This document shows, in pieces, positions 37,449 through 45,975 of a stretch of 64,000 nucleotides of DNA (the stretch's first letter is position 1; every line of letters begins with the position of its first letter). The position numbers were made by a program, and so were the translations under genes. The notes under the pieces are model-generated. The model saw only the letters and a list, made by a program, of their open reading frames with translations. It searched no databases and had not been told where the DNA came from. Source of the DNA: Allocoprobacillus sp002160865 (GTDB lineage: Bacteria; Bacillota_I; Bacilli_A; Erysipelotrichales; Coprobacillaceae); contig NZ_AP031415.1 of the NCBI RefSeq assembly GCF_042850985.1, positions 2,294,001-2,358,000 on the forward strand, written 5' to 3'.

Positions 37449-37949
37449 TTATTGAATATAATCAAGAACACATTCAACAATCTCTTTTGGACTTAAAGAA
37501 GAAATATCAATCTTATATGTCAAAAGATCATGATAATGTCCCATACGTTCTAAACTTCTTTCAATAACACTCTCATCTCTTATTTTTAAATCAATATCTT
37601 TTTGAAGATGTTGTCTTAATGTGTCTTCATCACAAAGAAGTGAAATAGAATAAACCTGACACTGAGAAGTATCCAGTCTTTGACAAATCTCATCAATAAT
37701 ACTTTGATCATGTAATACCCAACAAAAAATAATATTTTCAATAACTGAACAATGAATAAAAGACTGTAACTGATAAACAATATTATCCATCACCATCTTT
37801 TTTGTTTCATCATTAACAATGAATGGATGCATATCCCAGCACCAGTCCCCATCTAACATCACACTATGATTCAATTCTTTTTTCAATAAGTGACTCACTG
37901 TTGTTTTGCCAACACCCATTGTTCCACCTATCATTATTAATTTTTTCAT
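37449..37949 (-). CDS. P-loop nucleotide kinase-like ATPase
   Basis: About 166 residues. P-loop GGTMGVGKTTVS at residues 7-18 and an overall size fitting AAA_17/AAA_33-type small kinases (gluconate/shikimate-like fold). A lid-like arginine region (SVIERSLERMGHYHDL) follows near residue 130. The phosphate acceptor is unknown. GGAGG is five bases before the chosen ATG; the ATG three bases earlier is also possible. Transcribed alone behind the ftsEX terminator. Confidence 0.8.
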   Translation of the reverse strand: MKKLIMIGGTMGVGKTTVSHLLKKELNHSVMLDGDWCWDMHPFIVNDETKKMVMDNIVYQLQSFIHCSVIENIIFCWVLHDQSIIDEICQRLDTSQCQVYSISLLCDEDTLRQHLQKDIDLKIRDESVIERSLERMGHYHDLLTYKIDISSLSPKEIVECVLDYIQ

Positions 37950-37959
37950 CATAACCTCC

Positions 37960-37990
37960 AAAAAAGGCCTTAGGATATCACCTAAAGCCT
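37960..37990 (-). terminator. Intrinsic terminator of ftsEX
   Basis: Minus strand AGGCTTTAGG/CCTAAGGCCT with a 6-base loop and TTTTTT after it, just beyond ftsX. Confidence 0.88.
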
Positions 37991-38894
37991 AGAATTTCAA
38001 GAACTTTCTTACCGAAACAAAACTTCCAATTAAACCAACACCACAACCTAATGCAATCATGATACCAGCACATTGCCAAATAAATGGAAATGGTTCACGC
38101 ATAGATACCATTGCTGGTAAAAAATCAGCTGCTCCACTATAAATCCAATTATATCCAAAATAAACAACCAGAATAGGAATAATAGCACCTAATAAACCAA
38201 TAAAGACACCTTCTAGCATATATGGCAAACGAATGTACCAGTTACTAGCTCCTACCATACGCATAATACTGATTTCTGTCTGTCTTGATGTAATTGTAAT
38301 TTTAATCGTATTAGCAATCATAAATAAAGCGACTACTGTTAAACCAACAACAAATACAGCTCCACCATTACGAATAGTTTCCAGACTATTCACTAAAGAA
38401 TTCGTAGATGCCCCTCCAGAAGTGGCATCATTGACATGGTCTAAAGCACTAATCTTATCAGCCACAGTATCAATTTCCTTAGCATCTTTGACTTCTACAA
38501 CATAAGCAGCTCCTAATGGATTATTTTCACGATAAGTTTCAAATAATTTCTTTCCATCTTCATCTTGCATTTCTATCATTTTATCCAATTCATTTTCCTT
38601 AGAAGAAAAAGTTGCTTTCTTGACACCATCAATCTTTTCAATCTCTGGTAAAATCTCTTGGGCTTCTTTATCACTAATTTCACGATCCATCTTAACATAA
38701 ATCGTCAAACTATCTTCAATGCTGTAAGTCATATCTTGTACATTAATCGCAATCACACCAATGACTGCAATCAACAATAAAGTAATCGTTACAGCAAAAA
38801 TAGAAGATGCAGACATCACACCATTACGCCAAATATTCTGAAATGCTGTTTTACAATGTTTTGGAAAGTTTTTTATACAACTAATGAAATCCAT
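37989..38894 (-). CDS. ftsX: Cell-division ABC transporter permease FtsX
   Basis: About 301 residues. A cytoplasmic N-terminus with one helix (about 22-45, ASSIFAVTITLLLIAVIGVIAI), an outer domain (about 50-160) that in this family contacts a peptidoglycan hydrolase activator, then three C-terminal helices. AAFQNIWRNGVMS-type residues before the first helix are characteristic. The start at 38894 has AGGAGG eight bases upstream and overlaps the end of ftsE by 14 bases. Further ATGs at 38900 and 38942 are in frame. Confidence 0.92.
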   Translation of the reverse strand: MDFISCIKNFPKHCKTAFQNIWRNGVMSASSIFAVTITLLLIAVIGVIAINVQDMTYSIEDSLTIYVKMDREISDKEAQEILPEIEKIDGVKKATFSSKENELDKMIEMQDEDGKKLFETYRENNPLGAAYVVEVKDAKEIDTVADKISALDHVNDATSGGASTNSLVNSLETIRNGGAVFVVGLTVVALFMIANTIKITITSRQTEISIMRMVGASNWYIRLPYMLEGVFIGLLGAIIPILVVYFGYNWIYSGAADFLPAMVSMREPFPFIWQCAGIMIALGCGVGLIGSFVSVRKFLKF

Positions 38895-39573
38895 CAACAT
38901 AACCTCCTGCACTTGTATCTGTTTTAATACATCCATCTTCAATCAAAATGGTTCTCTTTTTATGCTTTTGAACAATTTCTTTATCATGTGTCACAACTAA
39001 AATAGTTGTATGATTCACTTCATTAATTCTCTCTAATAATTCAATAATTTCATTTGAAGTATCAGGATCAAGGTTTCCTGTTGGTTCATCAGCAATCAAA
39101 ACTTTAGGACTATTGACTATCGCTCTAGCAATAGCGACACGTTGTTGTTGACCACCAGATAATTCATGAGGAAAAGCATTGGCTTTATCTTCCAAACCAA
39201 CTAATTCTAATGTTCTACGTACTTTTTTTCTAATTTGGACTTTAGGTGTATCTGTGACTTCCAATGTAAAAGCAACGTTTTCAAAAACAGTTTTCTTAGG
39301 TAATAATCTAAAGTTTTGAAAAACAACACCAATATTTCTTCTAAAATAAGGAACTTTTCTATCCTTAATCTTAGAAACATCCTGCCCTGCAACAATGACC
39401 TTTCCTGAACTGGCTTTTTCTTCACGATATAATAACTTAATAAATGTTGATTTTCCAGCTCCCGTAGGCCCTATAACATAAACAAATTCTCCTTCACCAA
39501 TATCGACATTCATATTATTAACAGCTCTTACGCCGGTTTTATAAACTTTTGTTACATTTTCAAGTTTAATCAT
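38881..39573 (-). CDS. ftsE: Cell-division ATP-binding protein FtsE
   Basis: 230 residues. Walker A GPTGAGKSTFIKLLYRE, the FtsE-typical FRRNIGVVFQNFRLLPKKTVFENVAF, signature LSGGQQQRVAIARAIV, and Walker B VLIADEPTGNLD. It partners FtsX at the membrane to control septal or lateral wall hydrolases. ftsX follows with overlap. Transcribed divergently from the small zinc-ribbon gene at 39725. Confidence 0.95.
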   Translation of the reverse strand: MIKLENVTKVYKTGVRAVNNMNVDIGEGEFVYVIGPTGAGKSTFIKLLYREEKASSGKVIVAGQDVSKIKDRKVPYFRRNIGVVFQNFRLLPKKTVFENVAFTLEVTDTPKVQIRKKVRRTLELVGLEDKANAFPHELSGGQQQRVAIARAIVNSPKVLIADEPTGNLDPDTSNEIIELLERINEVNHTTILVVTHDKEIVQKHKKRTILIEDGCIKTDTSAGGYVDGFH

Positions 39574-39675
39574 TCTATCACACTCCTCGACATATTATAA
39601 CATATATTTTGATGAATAAAATGGGAAATAATGGTTTTCTTGTAAAATCATTATTATTCGTTTTTTTGTTTTTCT

Positions 39676-39703
39676 TTGTTTTCTTTTTCATTTTTTGTAT
39701 AAT
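39676..39703 (+). promoter_or_regulatory. Promoter of the small zinc-ribbon gene
   Basis: TTGTTT (39676-39681), 16-base spacer and TATAAT (39698-39703), about 20 bases before the start codon. Confidence 0.6.
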
Positions 39704-39724
39704 AATATTAAAGAGGTGGTATAC

Positions 39725-39916
39725 ATGAGAAAATGTCCAAGATGTCATGATGAAATGAAAGAAAACTGTTATATTAAAGATACGGCTCAACCAATCAGTG
39801 ATTTTACATTGATTGAAAAAAATGAAAATCTTAAGAAAAAAGAATATTCTCTTAAGGCTGCTTTATGTAAAAAATGTGGGTATGTTGAATTATATGTTGA
39901 TGTGAAAGAGGATTAA
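39725..39916 (+). CDS. Small zinc-ribbon protein
   Basis: 63 residues with two knuckles, CPRCH (residues 4-8) and CKKCG (about 51-55), spaced as in small PF20097-like zinc ribbons. RBS GAGGTGG lies eight bases before the ATG; the reading from 39695 has no RBS. No membrane segment. Such proteins are common in gut Firmicutes, with unknown function. Followed by its own terminator, so not in an operon with asnB. Confidence 0.8.
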   Translation: MRKCPRCHDEMKENCYIKDTAQPISDFTLIEKNENLKKKEYSLKAALCKKCGYVELYVDVKED

Positions 39917-39927
39917 GTCCTCTTTTT
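39905..39927 (+). terminator. Terminator of the small zinc-ribbon gene
   Basis: AAAGAGGA/TCCTCTTT with loop TTAAG, followed by TT. The stop codon lies within the loop. Confidence 0.8.
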
Positions 39928-39941
39928 CTTTACTTTTTTAT

Positions 39942-39969
39942 TTGTTTATACAAAAAAGCGTGTTATAAT
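39942..39969 (+). promoter_or_regulatory. Promoter of asnB
   Basis: TTGTTT (39942-39947), 16-base spacer and TATAAT (39964-39969), with TG one base before the -10 (extended -10). The start codon lies 25 bases further on. Confidence 0.65.
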
Positions 39970-39993
39970 GCTTTCACGAAGGATGTGATGAGA

Positions 39994-41820
39994 ATGTGTG
40001 GAATTGTTGGATTTGCGCCAACCAATGAAAATGCCAGTCAAATATTAAAAAAGATGATGAATCGTATTGCTCATAGAGGTCCTGATGGTGAAGGACAGTT
40101 TATTGATGATTATGTTGCTTTAGGTCATCGTCGTTTATCTATTATTGATTTAGCTGGTGGACAGCAACCCATGAAATCAAATAACTTAGTAATTGTTTTT
40201 AATGGGGAAATATATAATTATTTAGAATTAAAAAAAGATTTAGAAAATAAAGGACATGTCTTTTTAACACATAGTGATACGGAAGTTATTTTACATGGAT
40301 TTCAAGAATATCGTTATGATGTTGTGAATTATTTAAGAGGAATGTTTGCTTTTGCATTGTATGATACAGATACACATGAATTATTCTGTGCCAGAGATCA
40401 TTTTGGAATTAAGCCTTTCTATTATTATGATGATCCTCAACATTTCTTATTTGCCAGTGAAATTAAGGGATTTTTAGATCATCCAGATTTTCATAAAGAA
40501 TTAAATACAGATGTTTTAGATATTTATTTAAAAATGAATTATGTGGCTGGCGAACAAACTTTCTTTAAAAATGTAAAACAATTATTACCTGGTCATTATC
40601 TTATCTATAAAAATCAATCAATTGAAATCAAACGCTATTATTCTATAGCTTTTAAAGATCAATATAAAACAGATCAGGAAATGATTCAAGCTATTGATCA
40701 GATTATGAAAGATTCTATCAAACATCATTTAATCGCTGATGTTGAAGTTGGTTCTTTTTTAAGTAGTGGAATTGATTCATCATATCTTGTTTCATTAGCT
40801 AGACCTCAACATACTTATACAGTCGGATACAACGATGAAAGATATAATGAAATTAATTATGCGAAAGATTTAACACAACAGTTAGGTATTGAAAACAAAA
40901 GCAAGATTATTACAAAAGAAGAATATTTAGAAGTCTTACCAAAAATTATGTATCATTTAGATGAACCTACAGCCGATCCTGCAGCTGTTGCTTTATACTT
41001 TGTCAGTCAACTTGCCAGTCAAGATGTCAAAGTTGTATTATCTGGTGAAGGAGCTGATGAATTCTTTGGTGGTTACAATACTTATAGAGGCGATATTGAT
41101 AGTGGTATCTATGGTAAATTGCCATTCTTTATCAGACATGCAATCGCATCTCTTTGTAAGCATTTGCCTACTTTTAAGGGAGTTCCATTTTTAATTAGAA
41201 ATGGTGAACGTATTGAAGATTATTATGTCGGTGTCAATCCTGTTTTCTCTGATAATGATTGTAAACATTTATTAAGAGATATAAGTCATTTACATAGTCA
41301 TCAGGATATTGTTGGAAATGTTTTTGAAAATGTTAAAAAAGCCACAAATATTCAAAAAAGACAAGCTTTTGATTTACAGACATGGTTTATTAAAGATATT
41401 TTACAAAAAGGTGACAAAATGACAATGGCACACTCTATCGAAAGTCGTGTTCCTTTCACTGATAAAGAAGTTTTCCAAATTGCCAGTCAATTAAAAGATA
41501 ATCAAAAAGTCACAAAGGAAAATACAAAAGTCTTATTAAGACAAGCCGCTAAAAAAGTCATCCCTAATGAAGCCTATAAGAAAAAGAAATTAGGTTTCCC
41601 TGTTCCATTACGTGAATGGATGCGTGAAGATGATCTTTATCAAAAAGTCTATGATGGTTTACAGACACCTATTATTAAACAGCTTTTTGATGATCAAAAA
41701 TTACTTTCTATGTTAGAAGATCATAAAAATCATAAACATGACTATTATAAAAAAATATGGACTGTTTATTGTTTCTCATTATGGCATCAAGTATTCTTTG
41801 CTGAAGAATATAAGCACTAG
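39994..41820 (+). CDS. asnB: Asparagine synthase (glutamine-hydrolysing)
   Basis: 608 residues. The start must be at 39994 so that the mature enzyme begins with the catalytic Cys of MCGIVGF; the upstream ATG at 39985 is therefore rejected. The N-terminal class II glutaminase carries RGPDGEG and GHRRLSIIDL. The synthetase part carries the ATP-pyrophosphatase loop SSGIDSSYL and LSGEGADEFFGGY. It makes asparagine from aspartate and glutamine. RBS AAGGATG. It has its own promoter and terminator. Confidence 0.94.
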   Translation: MCGIVGFAPTNENASQILKKMMNRIAHRGPDGEGQFIDDYVALGHRRLSIIDLAGGQQPMKSNNLVIVFNGEIYNYLELKKDLENKGHVFLTHSDTEVILHGFQEYRYDVVNYLRGMFAFALYDTDTHELFCARDHFGIKPFYYYDDPQHFLFASEIKGFLDHPDFHKELNTDVLDIYLKMNYVAGEQTFFKNVKQLLPGHYLIYKNQSIEIKRYYSIAFKDQYKTDQEMIQAIDQIMKDSIKHHLIADVEVGSFLSSGIDSSYLVSLARPQHTYTVGYNDERYNEINYAKDLTQQLGIENKSKIITKEEYLEVLPKIMYHLDEPTADPAAVALYFVSQLASQDVKVVLSGEGADEFFGGYNTYRGDIDSGIYGKLPFFIRHAIASLCKHLPTFKGVPFLIRNGERIEDYYVGVNPVFSDNDCKHLLRDISHLHSHQDIVGNVFENVKKATNIQKRQAFDLQTWFIKDILQKGDKMTMAHSIESRVPFTDKEVFQIASQLKDNQKVTKENTKVLLRQAAKKVIPNEAYKKKKLGFPVPLREWMREDDLYQKVYDGLQTPIIKQLFDDQKLLSMLEDHKNHKHDYYKKIWTVYCFSLWHQVFFAEEYKH

Positions 41821-41843
41821 ATCCTAAGTCTAGTGTTTTTTTT
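41815..41843 (+). terminator. Intrinsic terminator of asnB
   Basis: CACTAGA/TCTAGTG with a 7-base loop, followed by eight Ts. The stem includes the stop codon. Confidence 0.92.
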
Positions 41844-41913
41844 GCTTTAAGAAATAATTGTAGATTCATCATCTTATATATAGTAAAATAAATAGTGAAA
41901 GCGAGGAATGACA

Positions 41914-42414
41914 ATGACTTTATATGATCTTTATTTAGATAATCAAGTAGAAGGTTATCTAGTTTTTAAAACATTAGCCAAACAAAAAGTGATAGAAATG
42001 ACTGATTATCAGTATCATAAGAAACTGAAAATATCTAAAGAGGACCTTCAACCAAAAGGAAGTTGCTTATCATTTCCATTACAAAATAACTTTGAAGATG
42101 TCATTCATATTCTTGAATCACATACAGGTGACTCAAAAATTATGAACCCTACTTTTCATACAAGTGTAAGAAGACCTGTTGAAATGTTTCATTTATACAC
42201 GCGTATTCCGATGATCCTCTTTGGAACAACACAAACAAATCAATCTTTTATTATGAGAGATAATATTAGAAATTCACAGACTGTATTGGATATTTATTTT
42301 CAAAATGGTGAATCTTATTATTATATGGACAACCAAGTTTATGAACTCAAAGAAAAGAATTTATTTTCTAAATACTATAAAGATTTTGATTTAAACAAGC
42401 AAGACATGATGTAA
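41914..42414 (+). CDS. Protein of unknown function
   Basis: About 166 residues, no recognised family. Soluble, rich in Tyr, Gln and Asn, with no signal peptide. GCGAGGA lies eight bases before the ATG at 41914; the ATG at 41908 is too close to it. The middle region (NPTFHTSVRRPVEMFHLYTR) is the most structured-looking part. It is followed after about 20 bases by another unknown gene on the same strand, probably a two-gene unit. Confidence 0.6.
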   Translation: MTLYDLYLDNQVEGYLVFKTLAKQKVIEMTDYQYHKKLKISKEDLQPKGSCLSFPLQNNFEDVIHILESHTGDSKIMNPTFHTSVRRPVEMFHLYTRIPMILFGTTQTNQSFIMRDNIRNSQTVLDIYFQNGESYYYMDNQVYELKEKNLFSKYYKDFDLNKQDMM

Positions 42415-42434
42415 ACAAAAAAGGTATGGTTGAA

Positions 42435-42881
42435 ATGAAACAAATAGATACATATTCCTATCAATGTGGAGTGATTGATTGTTTTAACGAAATGGTAAAA
42501 GCTGGTATGAAACATATAGCTTTAGCTCATCCCTGTACAACAAAAGAGAATAGAGATAGTTATATTCCTTTTGTCAATGCTATAACAAATAAATATCAGA
42601 CACATTATTACTTAGATGATGATCCTTTAATTACTGATTTATTTCCTTATTCACTTAATCGTAACACTTATAATATTATCTTTTATAAAGAAAAGAAATA
42701 TATAGAAGAATATATTACTTTAAAAGAACGTAAAAAACAATCTATTTTGAATCATCAATATCATCAATCAAGAATAGAAATTGCTTATGCTTTTGGTCAT
42801 CTGTTAAGTTACTCTGATTCTATTATTGAACAATATATTCAAACAAACAATGAAAAGGAAGATGATGAAGGAGAGATATAA
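42435..42881 (+). CDS. Protein of unknown function
   Basis: About 148 residues, no recognised family. It begins MKQIDTYSYQCGVIDCFNEM, contains HIALAHPCTTKENRD and ends in an acidic tail (EKEDDEGE). No membrane segment. The His/Cys pattern in the first 45 residues could be a metal or catalytic site but matches nothing I can name. An alternative start is 42426. Transcribed with the 166-residue gene and ended by a strong bidirectional hairpin. Confidence 0.6.
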   Translation: MKQIDTYSYQCGVIDCFNEMVKAGMKHIALAHPCTTKENRDSYIPFVNAITNKYQTHYYLDDDPLITDLFPYSLNRNTYNIIFYKEKKYIEEYITLKERKKQSILNHQYHQSRIEIAYAFGHLLSYSDSIIEQYIQTNNEKEDDEGEI

Positions 42882-42936
42882 ATACTTTAAAACACCCAAT
42901 CATCATCTATATATTTTTAAGATAAGTAAGCAATCA

Positions 42937-42982
42937 AAAAAGAGATTTTTTAAATGACGATCATTTTTAAAATCTCTTTTTG
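42937..42982. terminator. Bidirectional terminator between convergent genes
   Basis: AAAAAGAGATTTT...AAAATCTCTTTTT with inner AAATGA/TCATTT forms a long stem, A-rich on one side and T-rich on the other. It therefore works in both directions between the unknown gene ending at 42881 and the gene ending at 43005. Confidence 0.88.
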
Positions 42983-43004
42983 TATATTCATTCATTTTTA
43001 TATT

Positions 43005-43976
43005 TTAGAAACATACACTACATGCTGTATAGCCTTCATTTTTAGCCTCACTTAATGAAATATCAATTTGACTTTTTCTTAAATAACGGCAACCCGCACG
43101 ATGATATTTATTACCAGTTTTTGTAATATAAACTGTTTCTCCCACATTAGTATTTGATGTTGTTTCATTCTTTGAAGAATGATGTGTTACATGATGCGAT
43201 GTGGTTGATTTTTTTTGAGTAGATGGAACAGTAATATGACATGTTTGTGTATGACCATCAACACTAGCACTTATAGTTGCAGAACCTGATTTTAAGGCAC
43301 AAATATGACCAGCTTCATCTACTGTAACAACATCTGGATTACTTGATGAATATGTAATAGCATGATGACTATTGGTTTTAAGCTCTAATGTTTGTGTTTC
43401 GTTTGGTTGTAAAGTTATTGAAGAATTTGAAGCTTGTAAAGTGACTTCTTCAATTATAACTGGTATGTCTATTGTTGATTGATTTTGATATTGATCTTTA
43501 ACAATAGCTTTAGCTATATATTTACCGGGTGCATTATAATTCACCTCATCATCATTAATAATGATGTCACACTTTGATAAATCTTGTATAGATAAACATT
43601 TCTCATAATCAATAGTATGATTTTGTAAAGTTGATGCTGATTCTTGTAATTGCAACTGAGGAGCTGTTGTATCCTTAACTGAAATATGTAACGTTTCCTT
43701 TTTATCCCCTAGTTGAAAATCAACTGTATATTCTCCAACATTTAAAATATCCTTAAAATCACCTATATCTTGACTGCTGTATTCGATATTTTTAATATCA
43801 CCATCTGTATCAATAAAATCATCAAAATTTTCTGGCAATGTTTCTCCATATTCCAAACTTAATGCATCTTTTACCAAATCAAAATCCTGTTTGTTTCCAA
43901 AAACAATTCCTATAACACATACAATAACAAACACACTTAAAATAGCTAAAATTATTCTCTTAATTAATTTTCCCAT
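43005..43976 (-). CDS. Membrane-anchored protein with Big2-type Ig fold and C-terminal CxxC-type module
   Basis: 323 residues. One N-terminal helix (about 6-27, IILAILSVFVIVCVIGIVFG) anchors it outside the cell. Two Ig-like parts follow (about 40-105 with GEYTVDFQLGDKKETLHISV, and 105-180). Then a clear Big2 domain (185-253: ITYSSSNPDVVTVDEAGHIC, LKSGSATISASVDG). A Ser/Thr/His-rich linker (255-280) leads to YITKTGNKYHRAGCRYLRKS with a final ACSVC. This His/Cys pattern is the small metal-binding module often found at the end of Firmicute surface nucleases and lipoproteins. Function is unknown. Confidence 0.78.
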   Translation of the reverse strand: MGKLIKRIILAILSVFVIVCVIGIVFGNKQDFDLVKDALSLEYGETLPENFDDFIDTDGDIKNIEYSSQDIGDFKDILNVGEYTVDFQLGDKKETLHISVKDTTAPQLQLQESASTLQNHTIDYEKCLSIQDLSKCDIIINDDEVNYNAPGKYIAKAIVKDQYQNQSTIDIPVIIEEVTLQASNSSITLQPNETQTLELKTNSHHAITYSSSNPDVVTVDEAGHICALKSGSATISASVDGHTQTCHITVPSTQKKSTTSHHVTHHSSKNETTSNTNVGETVYITKTGNKYHRAGCRYLRKSQIDISLSEAKNEGYTACSVCF

Positions 43977-43987
43977 ATCGTTTTTCC

Positions 43988-44986
43988 CTATCTTTCTTCA
44001 AAAATAGTTTTATCCCCTGTATGTAAATAATAACGATAATTTTCAATAATATCCTCTAATTCTTGATAAGTATTAATTTTGGATAAATGATTTTTAATAG
44101 CACTTGCAGATTTCAATCCTTTCATATACCAAGGTGCATGACCACGCATTTGTCTGATAGCATTCTTTTCTCCTTCAACTTTGAGTAACCTTTTCGCATG
44201 TGCAAGACATTGATCAAGTTTTTCATCAATCGTTGGTTCATCTAATAATATACCATGTTCAACATATTGAACCATCTGCTGGATAACCCAAGGATTCCCA
44301 AGTGCTGCTCTACCAACCATTACAGCGTCACACCCAGTTTCATCTAACATACGTTTTGCATCTTGTGCTGTTTTGACATCTCCATTACCAATAACTGGGA
44401 TAGATACTGCTTCTTTGACTTGTCTTATATAATCCCAGTTAGCATGTCCTTCATACATTTGTGAACGTGTTCTCCCATGAACCGCAATCGCACTGGCTCC
44501 TGCTTTTTCAATCAGCTTGGCAATTTCAACACAATTAATAGAATCAAAATCATAGCCAATACGAATTTTTACTGTCACAGGTTTACTAACTGCTTCTACA
44601 ACATTTTTTACAATATCAGAAACTAAATCTGGATACTGCAATAGGTAACTTCCTGCATGTGCTTTTAATACTTTTTGAACTGGACACCCCATATTAATAT
44701 CAATAATATCACAGTTAGAGTGTTCATCTATAAACTTGGCAGCCTGTACCATTGAATCAACATCTCCACCAAAAATCTGTATACTGACAGGATGTTCATC
44801 TTCATCAATTGTCAACATCTCAATTGTCTTTTGATTACCATAACATAAAGCTTTATCGCTCACCATTTCACTTACAACTAGCCCTGCTCCAAACTCCTTA
44901 ATAATTTTTCTAAAGGCAACATTAGTAATTCCTGCCATTGGAGCCATAATAATTCTATTTTTAATATCTACATTTCCAATTTTCAT
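43988..44986 (-). CDS. dusB: tRNA dihydrouridine synthase
   Basis: About 332 residues, an FMN TIM-barrel enzyme reducing uridines in t[18 protein letters not shown] at the start, [20 protein letters not shown] with the catalytic Cys, [17 protein letters not shown] and [11 protein letters not shown] are signatures. The start at 44986 has GGTGAAAATT upstream; the frame runs open to 45031. It lies near hslO-ftsH, as in the Firmicute order, although bioY now lies between dusB and hslO on the opposite strand. Confidence 0.94.
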   Translation of the reverse strand: MKIGNVDIKNRIIMAPMAGITNVAFRKIIKEFGAGLVVSEMVSDKALCYGNQKTIEMLTIDEDEHPVSIQIFGGDVDSMVQAAKFIDEHSNCDIIDINMGCPVQKVLKAHAGSYLLQYPDLVSDIVKNVVEAVSKPVTVKIRIGYDFDSINCVEIAKLIEKAGASAIAVHGRTRSQMYEGHANWDYIRQVKEAVSIPVIGNGDVKTAQDAKRMLDETGCDAVMVGRAALGNPWVIQQMVQYVEHGILLDEPTIDEKLDQCLAHAKRLLKVEGEKNAIRQMRGHAPWYMKGLKSASAIKNHLSKINTYQELEDIIENYRYYLHTGDKTIFEER

Positions 44987-45040
44987 AATTTTCACCATAA
45001 CACAATATAACATACTTTTTTGAAAATACAAAGATAAAAG

Positions 45041-45165
45041 CTTGATATATTATAAAACAAGGAGGCGATATAAAAACATAATTCTCATTTATAAAATAAT
45101 ATTTTTCCCTCTCCCATTTTTAATATTTTTTATGAAGATTCTTATAGGAATCTTCTTTTTTTATT
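45041..45165 (+). ncRNA. Candidate short leader or small RNA upstream of bioY
   Basis: A strong plus-strand terminator (GAAGATTC/GAATCTTC, then seven Ts, 45134-45162) lies before the bioY promoter and follows no plus-strand gene. A promoter-like TTGAAA (about 45021-45026) lies upstream, and AGGAGG at 45060 is followed by no ATG at a usable distance. A short untranslated RNA of about 110-120 bases would explain the terminator. The evidence is only positional. Confidence 0.3.
45134..45162 (+). terminator. Orphan intrinsic terminator
   Basis: GAAGATTC (8 bp), loop of six, GAATCTTC, then TTTTTTT on the plus strand. No annotated plus-strand gene ends here. Confidence 0.8.
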
Positions 45166-45194
45166 ATTATTGTAAAGTAAAATTAGCTTTTAAG

Positions 45195-45223
45195 TTGACA
45201 ATAAACATAAACCCTGTTATTCT
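45195..45223 (+). promoter_or_regulatory. Promoter of bioY
   Basis: TTGACA (45195-45200), 17-base spacer, TATTCT (45218-45223). No clear BirA operator (TTGTTAAC type) was recognised. Confidence 0.6.
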
Positions 45224-45246
45224 TATGCCTTGTTAGAGGAGGATGT

Positions 45247-45810
45247 ATGTCGGAAAATATAAAATCAGTTTCACAAGTTTATAAAGTGCAAGATATTATC
45301 TATATAGGTCTGTTTGCAGCTTTCATTGCTATCTGTTCATGGATAACTATTCCTGCAACTGTTCCCTTTACTTTACAGACAATGGGTATTTTTATAACTG
45401 TTGGTTTACTTGGAGGCAAAAGAGCTACAATAGCTATATTTGTTTATATTTTATTAGGAATCATAGGCATCCCTGTCTTTGCGAGTTTTTCTAGTGGACT
45501 AGGAGCTATTCTAGGGACAAGTGGTGGGTATATTATCGGTTTTCTATTCTCTGCATTATTTATGTGGTTTATCGAAAGTGTATTTGGAAACCGTCATTTC
45601 ATTTTTATCATTTCAATGCTTATTGGTTTATTGATTTGTTATAGTTTTGGCACATTCTGGTTTATGATGGTTTATACACAAACAACAGGACCAGTTGCAT
45701 TATCAGTTGTTTTAGTATGGTGTGTCATTCCATTTATAATTCCTGATCTTATCAAAATTGCTCTTTCTTTTGTATGTGTGAACAGATTAAAAAAAATTAT
45801 AAAAAAATGA
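45247..45810 (+). CDS. bioY: Biotin transporter substrate-binding subunit BioY
   Basis: 187 residues with six membrane helices. It is the S-component of an ECF-type vitamin transporter. The family pattern TVPFTLQTMGIFITVGLLGGKRA (here from residue 39) and GLGAILGTSGGYIIGF are visible. It works with a shared EcfA/A'/T module that is not in the window. AGGAGG is six bases before the ATG. No biotin synthesis gene is nearby, which fits uptake rather than synthesis. Confidence 0.94.
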   Translation: MSENIKSVSQVYKVQDIIYIGLFAAFIAICSWITIPATVPFTLQTMGIFITVGLLGGKRATIAIFVYILLGIIGIPVFASFSSGLGAILGTSGGYIIGFLFSALFMWFIESVFGNRHFIFIISMLIGLLICYSFGTFWFMMVYTQTTGPVALSVVLVWCVIPFIIPDLIKIALSFVCVNRLKKIIKK

Positions 45811-45843
45811 ATAATACTCAAAAATGAGTCAAACATATATACA

Positions 45844-45901
45844 GATAACTTACACTTTCCCCTCTATTTTTCCTCCCCATATAAAATAGATGTAAGTTAT
45901 C
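45844..45901. repeat. Inverted repeat between convergent genes
   Basis: Perfect 11-base arms GATAACTTACA (45844-45854) and TGTAAGTTATC (45891-45901) enclose 36 bases. No T-run follows. It lies 34 bases after bioY and is distinct from the terminator at 45934-45967. Confidence 0.6.
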
Positions 45902-45933
45902 GAAGTTATATTCCTAATATTGGTAAACCCCAA

Positions 45934-45967
45934 AAAAAGAAGGTACTTCCCCTTGTACCTTCTTTTT
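45934..45967. terminator. Bidirectional terminator between bioY and hslO
   Basis: A 13-bp perfect stem AAAAAGAAGGTAC/GTACCTTCTTTTT with an 8-base loop. Its A/T-rich ends serve both strands. Confidence 0.9.
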
Positions 45968-45975
45968 GTTTCTTA

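Noticed and set aside
39578..39790. 70-residue ORF on the minus strand opposite the small zinc-ribbon gene
   Set aside because: It overlaps a better-supported plus-strand gene and its promoter, and is low-complexity Lys/Asn-rich.
45042..45236. 64-residue ORF upstream of bioY on the plus strand
   Set aside because: It has no usable RBS before its ATG, carries AGGAGG and a strong terminator inside it, and its composition reflects A+T-rich spacer.
45181..45246. BirA operator in front of bioY
   Set aside because: No TTGTTAAC-type inverted half-sites at the expected spacing were found.
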